This document shows positions 17,081 to 26,224 of a DNA stretch of 64,000 bases, piece by piece. Positions within the stretch are counted from its first letter, which is position 1. Each line of letters begins with the position of its first letter. A program made the translations under genes and the position numbers. The DNA comes from Flavobacterium subsaxonicum WB 4.1-42 = DSM 21790. Lineage in GTDB: Bacteria > Bacteroidota > Bacteroidia > Flavobacteriales > Flavobacteriaceae. The stretch lies in NCBI RefSeq assembly GCF_000422725.1, contig NZ_AUGP01000017.1:124001-188000 (forward strand), written 5' to 3'. The notes under the pieces were generated by a model. That model ran no database searches, had not been told where the DNA came from, and saw only the letters and a list, made by a program, of their open reading frames with translations.

Positions 17081-17331
17081 TTAGACCTTAAAGCCTTCAT
17101 CAGCTCGGCTTTAGTCATTTTAGAGCGCCCCTCTATACCAACTTTTTTAGCATCATCATAAAGCTGTTGCTTGGTTTGGTCTTCATAAGCTTTGGCTTTG
17201 CCGCCCCTGTGTTCGGCGCCTTTGCTGTTGGCTATCCTTGCAGATTTTTGTTTGCTATAGCCTTTGTCTCGCAGGGCCTCATACTGGTCGTTATCTTTAA
17301 CCTGTGGCCCGGGTGATTTTTTACCTGGCAT
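17077..17331 (-). CDS. Small basic protein with Rho-N/SAP-like C-terminus
   Basis: An 84-residue basic protein starting MPGKKSPGPQVKDNDQYEALRDKGYSKQKSARIANS, a pattern shared by small DNA-associated proteins (DUF7218-like). The C-terminal part (QQLYDDAKKVGIEGRSKMTKAELMKALR) matches the helix-extended-helix of Rho N-terminal/SAP-like domains that bind nucleic acid. It may be a stress or DNA-binding protein, which is inference. I took the ATG at 17331, the natural start, over an upstream AT-rich extension. Confidence 0.65.
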   Translation of the reverse strand: MPGKKSPGPQVKDNDQYEALRDKGYSKQKSARIANSKGAEHRGGKAKAYEDQTKQQLYDDAKKVGIEGRSKMTKAELMKALRSN

Positions 17332-17424
17332 AACTTTAATTTTTAATTGGTTTAATAACATAAAGTTACCAATAGTATTAATAGCCCAACGTTAACCACC
17401 GGTTAAAACAAACTCAATAAAAAG

Positions 17425-17457
17425 CCAAAAAAAGGGCAAACCTTTCGGCTTGCCCTT
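17425..17457 (-). terminator. Intrinsic terminator of the lipoprotein gene
   Basis: The arms AAGGGCAA (17432-17439) and TTGCCCTT (17450-17457) enclose a 10-nt loop. On the minus strand they are followed by TTTTTTTGGC. It is 36 bp after the stop at 17493. Confidence 0.8.
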
Positions 17458-17492
17458 CTCACAAATTTATAAAAAACCTTTATTTTTAGTGC

Positions 17493-18176
17493 TTATTCTT
17501 TAGCTTTAGCGTTCTCGTCGCTTTTAGCTGTCATACGCTCCCATTTAAATTTAGGCGCAAAACCTAATTTAAGGGCTGCAATTTTACGGTTATCCTCACC
17601 AGATAAACCTTCTTTTTCTACAGTATTTTTTCTTGTATCAAGCGCTTCGTAATACGCTTTAATTTTATCAAAATCCTGTCTTGAGTAGTTGTCTTTGTTA
17701 GCGTTAAATGTATCAACAAATTTTTGGTATACACTTAAAATGTTGTCTTTGTTAACCCATGCAAACTTCATGTCGTTACCAACAACTACGCCAGGGCCAA
17801 AAAATGCATCAGCTAAAGAACCTGTACCTGCAGGAGCAGGAGTGGCTTCAGCTTCCATTTTAGCTTTAGCTTCGCTTTCAGCCTGTGTTTTAACACCTTC
17901 GTATTTAGATTTGCTTTCAGTTATACGTTCTTGTGCTTTAGCTTCGTTCTCTAAAGTTGCAAGAGCAGCTTCAGCCTCGGCAGTCCTCATTTCATATTCA
18001 GCTTGTATAGCAGCCCAGTTAGCAGCACGCTCTTGAGCATCAAGGCTGTTTACAGAGTCTACAAATACTACATAATGATCTACATGTTTTTCGGCAGTCA
18101 TTTTTGCCTCGTCTTTACAAGACGCAAAACCCGCTGCTACTATAACAGCTCCTAATGCTAATTTGAAATTTCTCAT
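17493..18176 (-). CDS. Helical lipoprotein, DUF6565-like
   Basis: A 227-residue lipoprotein: signal MRNFKLALGAVIVAAGFAS with the lipobox cysteine at residue 20. The mature part is strongly helical, with an alanine and glutamate-rich region (about 50-115, EYEMRTAEAEAALATLENEAK) predicted to form a long coiled coil. A proline-rich break (TPAPAGTGS) precedes a second helical part. The opening TAEKHVDHYVVFVDSVNSL resembles DUF6565 proteins of flavobacteria, an attribution made from memory. It is likely an envelope-attached structural or stress protein. The promoter has a good TTTG-20-TAATTTTG match. Confidence 0.65.
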   Translation of the reverse strand: MRNFKLALGAVIVAAGFASCKDEAKMTAEKHVDHYVVFVDSVNSLDAQERAANWAAIQAEYEMRTAEAEAALATLENEAKAQERITESKSKYEGVKTQAESEAKAKMEAEATPAPAGTGSLADAFFGPGVVVGNDMKFAWVNKDNILSVYQKFVDTFNANKDNYSRQDFDKIKAYYEALDTRKNTVEKEGLSGEDNRKIAALKLGFAPKFKWERMTAKSDENAKAKE

Positions 18177-18211
18177 GGTTGTTTTGTATTTAATGTTACT
18201 TTTAGATTAAC

Positions 18212-18243
18212 CAAAATTAGCTTACATTTCATCATATATCAAA
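18212..18243 (-). promoter_or_regulatory. Promoter of the helical lipoprotein
   Basis: On the minus strand TTTG (18243-18240) is separated by 20 bp from TAATTTTG (18219-18212). This matches the Bacteroidota -33 TTTG/-7 TAnnTTTG pattern. The ATG lies 36 bp further on. Confidence 0.7.
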
Positions 18244-18324
18244 ATTTGAATTAAATTATTAAGAATACTTTAATACACTTGTGATATTTTTAAGAATTTT
18301 ATGAACTTGTTAACACAGCGAAGT

Positions 18325-18445
18325 AGTTACGGGTTTGGAGTTTGGGGTTTAAGGGTTGCCTTCAAACCCGCAATCCTGACCCCTAACCCACAACTCTTAA
18401 CCCACAACTCAAAACTCTTAACCCATAACCCAAAATTCCTTAACA
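18325..18445. repeat. Long intergenic word repeat (GGGTTTGGAGTT / AACCCACAACTC)
   Basis: This is the longest word tract in the window. GGGTTTGGAGTTTGGGGTTTAA is followed by a run of its approximate complement, AACCCACAACTCTTAACCCA, CAACTCAAAACTC and TTAACCCATAACCC. The two halves can base-pair imperfectly. A 60-aa frame through it is periodic (LTPNPQLLTHNSKLLTHNPK) and is not a gene. It fills most of the 336-bp gap before the AI-2E family gene. Confidence 0.7.
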
Positions 18446-18512
18446 GTTTGCCAATGGCTATTCTATATATGATAATTAAATAGTAGCTTTGGGAACTTAC
18501 CTAACACGCTGC

Positions 18513-19613
18513 ATGATAAAAGCTACCCCTTTCTACACCAAACTGGCCCACATAACCATCTGTATCTTAGGATTGGGCTTTTTAGCAATTGAAGGCAAAA
18601 CACTACTTGCCCCGCTTATACTGGCCGTATTGTTTGCCATGCTGCTTATACCATTTGCCAACTTACTGGAACGCAAGCTTAGGTTTTCGCGTGGATTATC
18701 GTCGTTTTTTGTACTTATATTATTAATTGGGGCCATCAGCGGCATCATGGTACTGTTAGGAAGCCAGCTTTCGGCCTTCGCCGAAGACATTCCCGCTTTC
18801 GAAAAACAACTTATGGATTCGCTCGACGCCCTGCAGGACTGGATAGCACAATCCTTCAACATCAATAACAAACAACAAACCGAATACATTAACAGCACCG
18901 CCGAAAGCGCTCTGGGTAAGGGTACTGCCATAATTGGGGTAACGCTACTATCGCTATCCTCATCGCTGCTATTTACGGTATTTATATTTTTGTATACCTT
19001 CTTTTTACTAATGCACCGCAGCCTGCTGTTGCGTTTTATATTGGCATTATTCCATAAAGACCACAGCCCGGTTGTTTACGAGGTTGTTGCGCGCATACAA
19101 TACATTATCCGTAAATATATATTAGGACTACTGCTTCAAATGGCTATTGTAGCCACGCTTAGCTGCATTGTATTTACTTTGTTAGGAATTAAGTATGCCT
19201 TTCTCTTAGGATTACTAACAGGCATTTTAAACATTATACCTTACATAGGTATTTTTATATCAATGGTAATGTCGGTCCTTGTAACCTTTGCTACTGCCGA
19301 TACCAGCCACGTGCTGTTTGTAGCGGCTGCGTTAATATGCATTCACCTGGTAGACAGCAACTATATAATGCCGAAAATTGTAGGCTCTAAAGTAAAGATA
19401 AACACCCTTGCCGCCGTTATAGGGTTGGTGTTGGGCGAAATGATATGGGGTATAACAGGCATGTTCCTTTCTATACCGGTACTGGCTATTGCTAAAGTAA
19501 TTTTTGACCGTGTAGAAGGCCTTAAGCCGTGGGGAATGGTTTTGGGTGAGGACTCCCTTGCCGAAACGCAGAAAGATATTCCTGCTGATGAAGAACTGCC
19601 GCCGGTTGCGTAA
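18513..19613 (+). CDS. AI-2E family transporter (UPF0118/PerM type)
   Basis: A 366-residue inner-membrane protein of the AI-2E exporter family. TM helices lie at about 13-30 (TICILGLGFLAIEG), 33-50, 62-85 and 150-180, and a cluster of four to five fills the C-terminal half (LLLQMAIVATLSCIVFTLLG, FLLGLLTGILNIIPYIGIFI, VLFVAAALICIHLVDSNYIMPKIVGSKVK, GMFLSIPVLAIAKVIFD). The signature NIIPYIGIFIS and PKIVGSKVKINTLAAVIGLVLGE segments are typical. Family members export small molecules or act as sodium-proton antiporters, so the substrate is open. ATG 18513 is preferred over the TTG at 18489. Confidence 0.85.
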   Translation: MIKATPFYTKLAHITICILGLGFLAIEGKTLLAPLILAVLFAMLLIPFANLLERKLRFSRGLSSFFVLILLIGAISGIMVLLGSQLSAFAEDIPAFEKQLMDSLDALQDWIAQSFNINNKQQTEYINSTAESALGKGTAIIGVTLLSLSSSLLFTVFIFLYTFFLLMHRSLLLRFILALFHKDHSPVVYEVVARIQYIIRKYILGLLLQMAIVATLSCIVFTLLGIKYAFLLGLLTGILNIIPYIGIFISMVMSVLVTFATADTSHVLFVAAALICIHLVDSNYIMPKIVGSKVKINTLAAVIGLVLGEMIWGITGMFLSIPVLAIAKVIFDRVEGLKPWGMVLGEDSLAETQKDIPADEELPPVA

Positions 19614-19688
19614 TGGGTTATGAGTTGAGGGTTGAGAGTTTGGAGTTTCACGTTGACTGAAAACTGCGACTGAACACTGCAAACTATA
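19614..19688. repeat. Intergenic word repeat (GGGTTGAGAGTTTGGAGTT and ACTG words)
   Basis: GGGTTATGAGTTGAGGGTTGAG, then GTTTGGAGTTTCACGTTGACTG and AACTGCGACTGAACACTGC. The gap between two convergent genes is filled by this tract, and the same words occur near 6.7, 9.1 and 18.4 kb. Confidence 0.55.
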
Positions 19689-19907
19689 CTAAGCCCTTTT
19701 TACCACATGGCGTTTTAATTTTCTGGTACTATGGGGCAGGCTGTCTTTGTAAATAGCAATACCTAACAAACACATAAGCATTAGTACGGCATACATTGTG
19801 GTAAAAATGTAATCGTTTAATTCGGTAAGGCTAAATAAGCTTCTCACAAAAAAATAAAGGGTGACAAAGAACCCGGCTACGGAAGCCAGAAAACAAAATA
19901 GTTTCAT
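19689..19907 (-). CDS. Small membrane protein, 72 aa
   Basis: A 72-residue protein starting MKLFCFLASVAGFFVTLYFFVRS with two predicted TM helices (about 2-22 and 34-52, YIFTTMYAVLMLMCLLGIAIY) joined by an acidic loop, and a basic C-terminus (STRKLKRHVVKRA). I take the ATG at 19907. The upstream part of the frame is polar and has no character. Function is unknown. The 281 bp upstream contains only an AT-rich stretch and the terminator of the next gene. Confidence 0.5.
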   Translation of the reverse strand: MKLFCFLASVAGFFVTLYFFVRSLFSLTELNDYIFTTMYAVLMLMCLLGIAIYKDSLPHSTRKLKRHVVKRA

Positions 19908-20135
19908 AAATGCCTGATTTTGGTGTGAGGAATTTGTTGTTGCAATATTTAAGCCGAAACACTTAGGAGCGATATAAATATTTAAATTATTATTACCAGT
20001 CTTACTTACAGATGAGTAAGAACCAATACACACAACAAATATAACTCTCTTAAAAACAGAACAATTACACTATTACCCCATAAATTTACATTGTAAACTG
20101 ACTTTATAATTATCTACATATTAAATAACCGATTT

Positions 20136-20170
20136 AAAAAATGCCGCATTGTTTAATAATGCGGCATTTT
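20136..20170 (-). terminator. Strong bidirectional intrinsic terminator
   Basis: Perfect 13-bp arms AAAATGCCGCATT (20138-20150) and AATGCGGCATTTT (20158-20170) enclose a 7-nt loop. It lies 19 bp after the stop of the delta-60 gene (20189), with a T-run in both directions. Confidence 0.9.
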
Positions 20171-20188
20171 AATATCTATTTACCTTAG

Positions 20189-21799
20189 TTACTTAACTAC
20201 CTTATACGTTTGGGTGATATTGCCTGCCATTACCTGCACCAAATAAATACCGTTAGCTAATGCCGCAAAGTTATTAAGGGCAATAGTATTGTTATAAACC
20301 GAAACTTTTGCTCCGGAATAATCGGTTGCTATTTCCTGTCCGTTTATATTATACAGTTTTATTTGCGCATCCTGCTCTTGCGGCAGATTAAATTTAATAT
20401 ACAGCACATTACTAACCGGGTTAGGGTATACATTTACAGACTTATCAAGCTCCTGCTGCTGTACAGATGCAGTTGGCTGCTCTACATTATAACGCGCCAG
20501 GGTGCTGTACGCAACGCTGCTTATAGCCGTTTTGCCCGATGCAATTATCTTACCGTCAGGCTGCTCTTCCAAAACAAAAATTGACTCAGAAAAGCCTTCT
20601 TCCGGCCCATTATCAAAGTTAGTAGAAACGCGCCCATCAGGCCCAAAAGTAGTATCGGGAGATCCATCACTGTTTAAAAATAATAGTCCCATATCTGGCT
20701 GACCATTTATTACCATAGAGCCACCAAGCACCATTTTGCCGTTTTTACGAACTAAAACATCCAAAGCAAATTCGTGCGGCTCCAGGCCCATATCATAAAC
20801 TGCCTTGCCATTAGTGCCAAAGCTATTATCTAATGACCCATCAATATTTAAGCGGGCAACGCAAAAATCGCCCCCGTGATATATGTTCACTAAATTGGTT
20901 GTCCACCCGCCCAATACAATTTTACCATCTTCCTGTAAGCTTATGCCGTGCAGGTAATCAACAAAAGTATCAAAGTTAAACATCGTAGTACCCTCATTAC
21001 CAAATGCCGTATCTACGGTGCCATCGCTGTTAAACTGCATTATGGCAAAAGCATCCCACACCAACTGTGGCCTTTGGCCTGCAACTATAATTTTGCCATC
21101 ATTATTAACGGCAAGGCCGGTAACAACGTGGGTACCCCCTTCTACAGGGTCTATCCAATAGCCTAAACCGTTGCCAAAAGTAGTATCAGGAGTCATATCG
21201 GCGTTGTACCTCCCTACAAACCAATGCCTGTTGGGGTCCATACTGGCATTTATAGCATCGCCAACGGCTAATATCTTTCCGTCGGGCAATGTAACCATAT
21301 CTGCAATAAGCAGGTGCTTGCCTTCAATACTGTGGGCAGCATAGCCATTAGTACCAAATGTAGTATCTATGCTTCCATCGGCATTAAACCTTACAAAGCC
21401 GGCCTCTAACACTCCGCTGCCAAACATATTTATTGCAACAAGCGATTTTTCGCCCACAAGGCATATTGCCAGAGCCTCTTCGTACCTGTTATCCTTATCA
21501 AATAAGGTACTGCCATTATCGCCAAATTCGGTATCTATGCTACCATCTGCGTTAAACTGCATCAGTAACAAATCACTGTCCGATCCACTATCAGGAATAT
21601 TAGAATATCCGGCACTGAGCAATTTACCATTGGGCAGTAATTTTATCCTGGCTCCGTTTGTAGAGGGATGCTCGGCGTTGTAAGTAACTTTGCCACCGGT
21701 ACCAAAAGTTTGATCTAAACTGCCCGGTTGTTGGGCAAAAGCAGTATATTGAAATAACAGAAATGCCCCAAAGGCATAAGTAAGGTAATTTTTTTTCAT
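20189..21799 (-). CDS. Secreted delta-60-repeat protein with T9SS sorting domain
   Basis: A 536-residue secreted protein. The signal peptide MKKNYLTYAFGAFLLFQYTAFAQ is followed by about eight delta-60 repeats, each near LDxTFGxxGxV plus DGKIxxxG (for example GSLDQTFGTGGKVTYN, GSIDTEFGDNGSTLFD, LQEDGKIVLGGWT), which build a beta-propeller-like structure. The last 80 residues (NVYPNPVSNVLYIKFNLPQ to TQTYKVVK) are a type A T9SS sorting domain, so the protein leaves through type IX secretion and is likely surface-attached. The start at 21799 begins the signal peptide. Its ligand is unknown. It is monocistronic. Confidence 0.9.
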   Translation of the reverse strand: MKKNYLTYAFGAFLLFQYTAFAQQPGSLDQTFGTGGKVTYNAEHPSTNGARIKLLPNGKLLSAGYSNIPDSGSDSDLLLMQFNADGSIDTEFGDNGSTLFDKDNRYEEALAICLVGEKSLVAINMFGSGVLEAGFVRFNADGSIDTTFGTNGYAAHSIEGKHLLIADMVTLPDGKILAVGDAINASMDPNRHWFVGRYNADMTPDTTFGNGLGYWIDPVEGGTHVVTGLAVNNDGKIIVAGQRPQLVWDAFAIMQFNSDGTVDTAFGNEGTTMFNFDTFVDYLHGISLQEDGKIVLGGWTTNLVNIYHGGDFCVARLNIDGSLDNSFGTNGKAVYDMGLEPHEFALDVLVRKNGKMVLGGSMVINGQPDMGLLFLNSDGSPDTTFGPDGRVSTNFDNGPEEGFSESIFVLEEQPDGKIIASGKTAISSVAYSTLARYNVEQPTASVQQQELDKSVNVYPNPVSNVLYIKFNLPQEQDAQIKLYNINGQEIATDYSGAKVSVYNNTIALNNFAALANGIYLVQVMAGNITQTYKVVK

Positions 21800-21916
21800 A
21801 AGATATTGGTTGGTTTGTTGAGTAATAAACAACCTTACAGGCATTTACCCTACACCATATCTCAATAATTTAACTATTATCATATTATTATATTGCTGTA
21901 TATGATAATTTTAAAA

Positions 21917-21954
21917 GAAAAAAGGATATACAACCTGAGTTATATATCCTTTTT
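21917..21954 (-). terminator. Intrinsic terminator of the NatAB-like operon
   Basis: The arms AAAAAGGATATA (21919-21930) and TATATCCTTTTT (21943-21954) are complementary around a 12-nt loop. It is 25 bp downstream of the permease stop at 21979, with a T-rich minus-strand tail. Confidence 0.85.
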
Positions 21955-21978
21955 GATATTTATTTTTAAGATGCTTTT

Positions 21979-23277
21979 TTAATACTTAAGCCATTTAAAC
22001 AACTCTTTGTAGGTTGGCTTTTTGCCGTACATAAGTATACCTATGCGGTAAATTTTTGCGGCAAACCATACCACTCCAAAAAAGGTAAGGAATAATATTG
22101 TCATAGATAATGCTATTTCCCATAACGGAACGCCAAATGGCAGCCTCATCATCATTACAATTGGCGATGTTAGCGGAATCATGCTAAAAATAGTAGCTAC
22201 GGTACCGTGAGGGTCGTTTATAACGGTAAAGAAACCTACATATACCCCAAGCATAAGTGGAAGGATTATAGGCAGTAGGAATTGCTGAGAATCGGTCTCG
22301 CTATCTACCGCGGCACCAATAGAGGCATAGATAGAGCTGTATAAAAAGAACCCGCCAATAAAAAACAACAGGAACGATATAAGCATGGTTGCCCACGGCA
22401 GTTGATAAATTTCGCCAAGGTAGCTTTGCATTTCGGCCATTTTACCGGTATTGGCCTGCATGGCTTCGGCCGTAACCGCACCACTTGCCCCTACCTGAAG
22501 CCCAAATACATTAGCCGCCACAAATAACAGCACGCCGCCCAATATTGCCCAGATTAAAAACTGTAACAAACCTGCCATAGAGGTACCTATTATCTTGCCC
22601 ATCATTAACTGGAACGGTTTAACAGATGATATAATGATCTCTATAATACGGTTGGTTTTTTCTTCTATAACGCTACGCATTACCATGTTGCCGTATATAA
22701 TTATAAACATCATGATAAGGTAACCAAAGGCAAACCCAATGCCTATTTTAATTTCGTTAAGCCATCTAAGGCTTTCTTCGCCACTAAATTTGCTCAGCTT
22801 AATGTCGGCATTGGTTTTAGCAGCATCTATTTTTTTATAGTCGATACCCGCCTGAGCCAGGTTATTCTTGGTAAGCTTGTCGTTTATAACATCTTCTATA
22901 CCGCCAATAAATTCCATCGATGGGCTATCGTTGCTAATGTACTCTACCTTATGCACCAGCTCTTTGGTATCGGTTACGGCAGGCACATAAATAAGGCCCT
23001 CGTAGCTTTCGGCGGCTTTTTCTTTAGCTACATTTAGCGGGAGTGATGAAAGATCTGTATAATGGGTTTTCTTATCGTTTTTAAAATCTTTGGCAAGCAC
23101 ACCACTTTGGTCGTGCAGGGCTATTTTAACCACCTCATCGCCATTTACACTGGCAAGGTAACCCACCAGCAAAGCCATGCCCACAAATAATAGCGGACTA
23201 AGGAACGTCATTACAATAAACGACTTGTTGCGCACCTTGGCGTTAAATTCTCTTTTTATGATTAAAGACAGGCTCAT
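21979..23277 (-). CDS. ABC-2 type permease, NatB-like
   Basis: A 432-residue membrane protein of the ABC-2 permease family. One TM helix lies near the N-terminus (about 22-42, FIVMTFLSPLLFVGMALLVGYL), followed by a large extracytoplasmic domain (about 45-190), then five to six TM helices in the C-terminal half. The conserved MRSVIEEKTNRIIEIIISSVKPFQLMMGKIIG motif marks the NatB/YhaP type. With the ATPase encoded 1 bp upstream it forms an exporter, perhaps of sodium or a small toxic compound, which is inference. The gene is the second of a two-gene operon ending in a strong terminator. Confidence 0.9.
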   Translation of the reverse strand: MSLSLIIKREFNAKVRNKSFIVMTFLSPLLFVGMALLVGYLASVNGDEVVKIALHDQSGVLAKDFKNDKKTHYTDLSSLPLNVAKEKAAESYEGLIYVPAVTDTKELVHKVEYISNDSPSMEFIGGIEDVINDKLTKNNLAQAGIDYKKIDAAKTNADIKLSKFSGEESLRWLNEIKIGIGFAFGYLIMMFIIIYGNMVMRSVIEEKTNRIIEIIISSVKPFQLMMGKIIGTSMAGLLQFLIWAILGGVLLFVAANVFGLQVGASGAVTAEAMQANTGKMAEMQSYLGEIYQLPWATMLISFLLFFIGGFFLYSSIYASIGAAVDSETDSQQFLLPIILPLMLGVYVGFFTVINDPHGTVATIFSMIPLTSPIVMMMRLPFGVPLWEIALSMTILFLTFFGVVWFAAKIYRIGILMYGKKPTYKELFKWLKY

Positions 23278-23278
23278 G

Positions 23279-24208
23279 TTATTTTTGTTGGCTTACGGTT
23301 TGTATAAATATGTCGTTTACGCTGGGTATTTTTTCCATAAAGTAGGTAACGTCGCCCTTTTGCATAAGATAATTAAGCAGCTCGCGCGATGGCGTTCCTT
23401 GGGGTAGCGATACCAAAAGCTTAAGTTCGTCGTCGAGCGTTTTAAAGGTAGCCTGCTGCGTAGTATATTTTGTGCTGATGTCTGCCAGCAAATGCTCAAA
23501 GTTTTGCGGAGCGATACCCACCTCGAACGTATTGGTACGGTAGCGGCGTTTAACGTCCTGCAACTCGCCTTCTATAAGTTTGTTAGATTGGTGTATCAGC
23601 GCAATATGGTCGCACATATCCTCAACACTCTCCATGCGGTGGGTAGAAAATATAACGGTGGTGCCTTTATCGCGCAGTTCTAATATCTCGTCTTTTATAA
23701 GGTTGGCGTTAACGGGGTCAAATCCGCTAAAGGGCTCATCCAAAATAAGCAGTTTGGGGCGGTGCAATACCGTTACCACAAACTGTATTTTTTGGGCCAT
23801 ACCTTTAGACAGCTCCTGTATTTTTTTATTCCACCAGCCTTTTATCTGTAGTTTATCAAACCAATACTCTAATTGTTCTTTAGCTTCGGCCTTGGTAAGG
23901 CCTTTTAGCTGCGCCAGGTACAACGCCTGCTCTCCTACCTTCATACTCTTGTAAAGGCCACGCTCTTCTGGCATATAGCCAATTTGCGATACGTGGTGTG
24001 GGGCAAGTTTTTCGCCATCCAGCAAGATTTCGCCACTATCGGGCAGGGTTATCTGGTTGATGATACGTATAAGCGATGTTTTACCGGCACCATTGGGGCC
24101 AAGCAGCCCATAGATGCTGCCCTGCGGAACGCTTAGCGAAACGCTGTTAAGTGCAGTGTAGTCGCCATACTGCTTTACAACGTTTTTAACTTCTAATATT
24201 GGTTTCAT
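23279..24208 (-). CDS. ABC transporter ATPase, NatA-like
   Basis: A 309-residue ABC ATPase: Walker A GPNGAGKTS (about 36-44), Q-loop, signature ELSKGMAQKI (about 137-146), Walker B LLILDEP, and H-loop STHRMES. The C-terminal 80 residues are a DUF4162-like regulatory extension. The SKGMAQK signature and this tail are typical of the NatA/YhaQ group paired with ABC-2 permeases. The ATPase gene is first in the operon and its stop is 1 bp from the permease start. No clean promoter box is seen upstream. Confidence 0.9.
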   Translation of the reverse strand: MKPILEVKNVVKQYGDYTALNSVSLSVPQGSIYGLLGPNGAGKTSLIRIINQITLPDSGEILLDGEKLAPHHVSQIGYMPEERGLYKSMKVGEQALYLAQLKGLTKAEAKEQLEYWFDKLQIKGWWNKKIQELSKGMAQKIQFVVTVLHRPKLLILDEPFSGFDPVNANLIKDEILELRDKGTTVIFSTHRMESVEDMCDHIALIHQSNKLIEGELQDVKRRYRTNTFEVGIAPQNFEHLLADISTKYTTQQATFKTLDDELKLLVSLPQGTPSRELLNYLMQKGDVTYFMEKIPSVNDIFIQTVSQQK

Positions 24209-24307
24209 TAAATAGATTAATTGTGATTGTAAAAATACAGATTATATGGCGCAAAAAGTTGTAAAATGTTACAGTAAAAATTACACAAATTGCCGCAAAT
24301 AAAAAAA

Positions 24308-24333
24308 CCCATCCTTATTTGCATAAGAATGGG
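24308..24333. repeat. Imperfect hairpin between dnaJ and the ABC operon
   Basis: CCCATCCTTA (24308-24317) and TAAGAATGGG (24324-24333) pair with one mismatch around TTTGCA. It is preceded by an A-run, so on the minus strand it would be followed by TTTTTTT. It is likely a second terminator behind dnaJ. Confidence 0.6.
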
Positions 24334-24342
24334 AAAAATTGC

Positions 24343-24378
24343 TATGAAAAAGAAAAATTCACTATTTACATAGTGAAT
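24343..24378 (-). terminator. Intrinsic terminator of grpE-dnaJ
   Basis: The arms ATTCACTAT (24357-24365) and ATAGTGAAT (24370-24378) are perfect around a 4-nt loop, followed on the minus strand by TTTTTCTTTTTCAT. It lies 26 bp after the dnaJ stop (24404). Confidence 0.8.
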
Positions 24379-24403
24379 TTCAAATGTATAAAAATTTCTT
24401 AAA

Positions 24404-25534
24404 TTATGAAAACATATCCTTAACTTTTTCAAAAAAAGATTTCTCACTTTTTTCGGGCTTCGGAATGAAGTTTTCATCGGTAAGCGACTTCTCAAAAAAC
24501 TGGCGCTGCTCTTTGTTTAACGTCTTTGGTGTCCACACGTTAACGTGCACCAAAAGGTCGCCGCTGCCATAGCTGTTAAGGCTTGGTATACCCTTGCCTT
24601 TAAGCCTTAATATTTTGCCGCTTTGTATACCTTCTTCTAACTTAATCCTAACCTTACCGGTTACGGTTTCAATATCTTTAGATGTACCCAGTGCAGCCTC
24701 GGCTACGCTAATGTACAGGTCTAAATGCAGGTTTTCGCCCTCGCGCTTAAGCGTTTCGTGCTCTACCTCTTCTATAGCCACAATAAGGTCGCCCGGCACG
24801 CTGTTGCCACCCGGAGCATCGTTACCCTTGCTGCTAACTTTAAGTTGCATGCCATCGGCTACGCCGGCAGGTATTTTAATAGATACCGTTTCGTCTTCCA
24901 TTATCATACCCTGTGCATCGGCCTGGCTTGGTTTAGACTCTATTATCTGGCCGGTACCGCCACAGCTATGGCAGGTAGATGCAGTTTGCATCCTGCCCAG
25001 AATGGTGTTGGTAACCTTCATTACCTGGCCCGCACCATTACAGGTAGGGCAGGTTTTGTAGCTAACGCCTTTAGCCTGAACTTTACGTTTTACCTTAACC
25101 TTTTTTTCTACGCCGTTAGCAATCTCATCAAGCGTAAGCTTTACTTTAATTCTTAGGTTGCTCCCTTTCATCCTGCGCTGGCCGCCACCGCCACCAAAAC
25201 CGCCAAAACCTCCGCCGCCGCCAAAGGCATTGCCAAAGATGTCGCCAAACTGGCTAAATATGTCATCCATATTCATGTGGTGCCCGCCGCCGTTAAAACC
25301 ACCATTACCGCCATCAAAAGCAGCATGGCCATATTGGTCATAACGCGCTTTTTTGTCGGCATCGCTTAAAATCTCATAAGCTTCGGCTGCAGTTTTAAAC
25401 TTTTCTTCAGCTTCTTTGTTACCGGGGTTTTTGTCAGGGTGGTATTCAATAGCCTTTTTACGGTAAGCCTTTTTAATTTGCTCTGCCGTAGCGCCTTTCT
25501 CAATACCTAATATTTCGTAATAATCTTTTTTCAT
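24404..25534 (-). CDS. dnaJ: Chaperone DnaJ with half zinc-finger region
   Basis: Co-chaperone that delivers substrates to DnaK and stimulates its ATPase. The J domain (1-70) has the HPD motif in [12 protein letters not shown]-rich region (about 75-125) with many glycine repeats follows. The zinc region has only two CxxCxGxG motifs (CPTCNGAG and CHSCGGTG) instead of four, so a single zinc site. The C-terminal substrate and dimerisation domains end with [12 protein letters not shown]. At 376 aa it is near normal length because the linker between the motifs is kept. It follows grpE by 26 bp. The reduced zinc region appears to be a lineage feature. Confidence 0.95.
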   Translation of the reverse strand: MKKDYYEILGIEKGATAEQIKKAYRKKAIEYHPDKNPGNKEAEEKFKTAAEAYEILSDADKKARYDQYGHAAFDGGNGGFNGGGHHMNMDDIFSQFGDIFGNAFGGGGGFGGFGGGGGQRRMKGSNLRIKVKLTLDEIANGVEKKVKVKRKVQAKGVSYKTCPTCNGAGQVMKVTNTILGRMQTASTCHSCGGTGQIIESKPSQADAQGMIMEDETVSIKIPAGVADGMQLKVSSKGNDAPGGNSVPGDLIVAIEEVEHETLKREGENLHLDLYISVAEAALGTSKDIETVTGKVRIKLEEGIQSGKILRLKGKGIPSLNSYGSGDLLVHVNVWTPKTLNKEQRQFFEKSLTDENFIPKPEKSEKSFFEKVKDMFS

Positions 25535-25560
25535 CTCGGCTTGGTATCTAAACCACTTAA

Positions 25561-26157
25561 TTAATTACCTAAAACTACTTTAGGGAAACGTATAATCTTG
25601 TCGCCCAACTTATAACCTTTTTCTAAAACATCTACAATCTTACCTTTAAGTTCTGGCGTTGGTGCAGGTATTTGTGTAATAGCCTCGGCAAAATCGGCAT
25701 TAAAAGCATCGCCTGCCTTAATGTCTACCTGCTCCAGGCCTTTAGACACAAGGGTATCTTTAAGCTTATTGTAAATAAGCTCTACACCTGTAACCAAAGC
25801 CGCGTCTTCGCTTTTAGATATCTGGATCAAAGCCCTGTCAAAATCATCCATTACAGGCAAAAGGGCCTGCAATACTTCCTGGTTGGCTGTTTTAAACAGG
25901 TCCATCCTTTCTTTAGACGTTCTTTTCTTATAATTGTCAAATTCGGCAAACAGGCGCAAAAACTTATCTTTTTCTTTAGCCAGATCCTCACCCAGTTGTT
26001 CTACTTCAGATAATCCTTCTGCAGTAGGTATCCCTTCTGTTGGTTCTGCCTGTTGGTCAGTAGTTTCAGTGTTATTTACTAATTCGTCCTGTGTTAGCTC
26101 GTTTTCGGCATTTTCAGAATGTTCCCGGCTCATACTTTTAAATATTTTCTTAAACAT
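25561..26157 (-). CDS. grpE: Nucleotide exchange factor GrpE
   Basis: A 198-residue GrpE, which releases ADP from DnaK. It has an acidic, disordered N-terminus (residues 8-50), a long coiled-coil helix (about 55-115, [25 protein letters not shown]), and the C-terminal beta domain with [46 protein letters not shown]. The frame is open further upstream, but I take the ATG at 26157 ([15 protein letters not shown]). A second ATG at 26133 is also possible. It is first of the grpE-dnaJ operon, with a TTG-21-TACTTTTG promoter just upstream. No heat-shock-specific site is recognised. Confidence 0.9.
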   Translation of the reverse strand: MFKKIFKSMSREHSENAENELTQDELVNNTETTDQQAEPTEGIPTAEGLSEVEQLGEDLAKEKDKFLRLFAEFDNYKKRTSKERMDLFKTANQEVLQALLPVMDDFDRALIQISKSEDAALVTGVELIYNKLKDTLVSKGLEQVDIKAGDAFNADFAEAITQIPAPTPELKGKIVDVLEKGYKLGDKIIRFPKVVLGN

Positions 26158-26187
26158 TGTTTCTCTAATGGTCGCTAAAGCGATGTG

Positions 26188-26220
26188 CAAAAGTATTGCC
26201 AAAGGTTAGAAAATGTCAAA
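26188..26220 (-). promoter_or_regulatory. Promoter of grpE-dnaJ
   Basis: On the minus strand TTTG (26220-26217) is followed after 21 bp by TACTTTTG (26195-26188), matching the Bacteroidota TTTG/TAnnTTTG pattern. The ATG at 26157 is 31 bp further on. Confidence 0.65.
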
Positions 26221-26224
26221 TTGT

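Noticed and set aside
18301..18483. A 60-aa frame over the word repeat
   Set aside because: It is a periodic translation of the repeat (LLTHNSKLLTHN) and has no independent coding signs.
24594..25061. A 155-aa plus-strand frame inside dnaJ
   Set aside because: It is antisense to conserved DnaJ domains.
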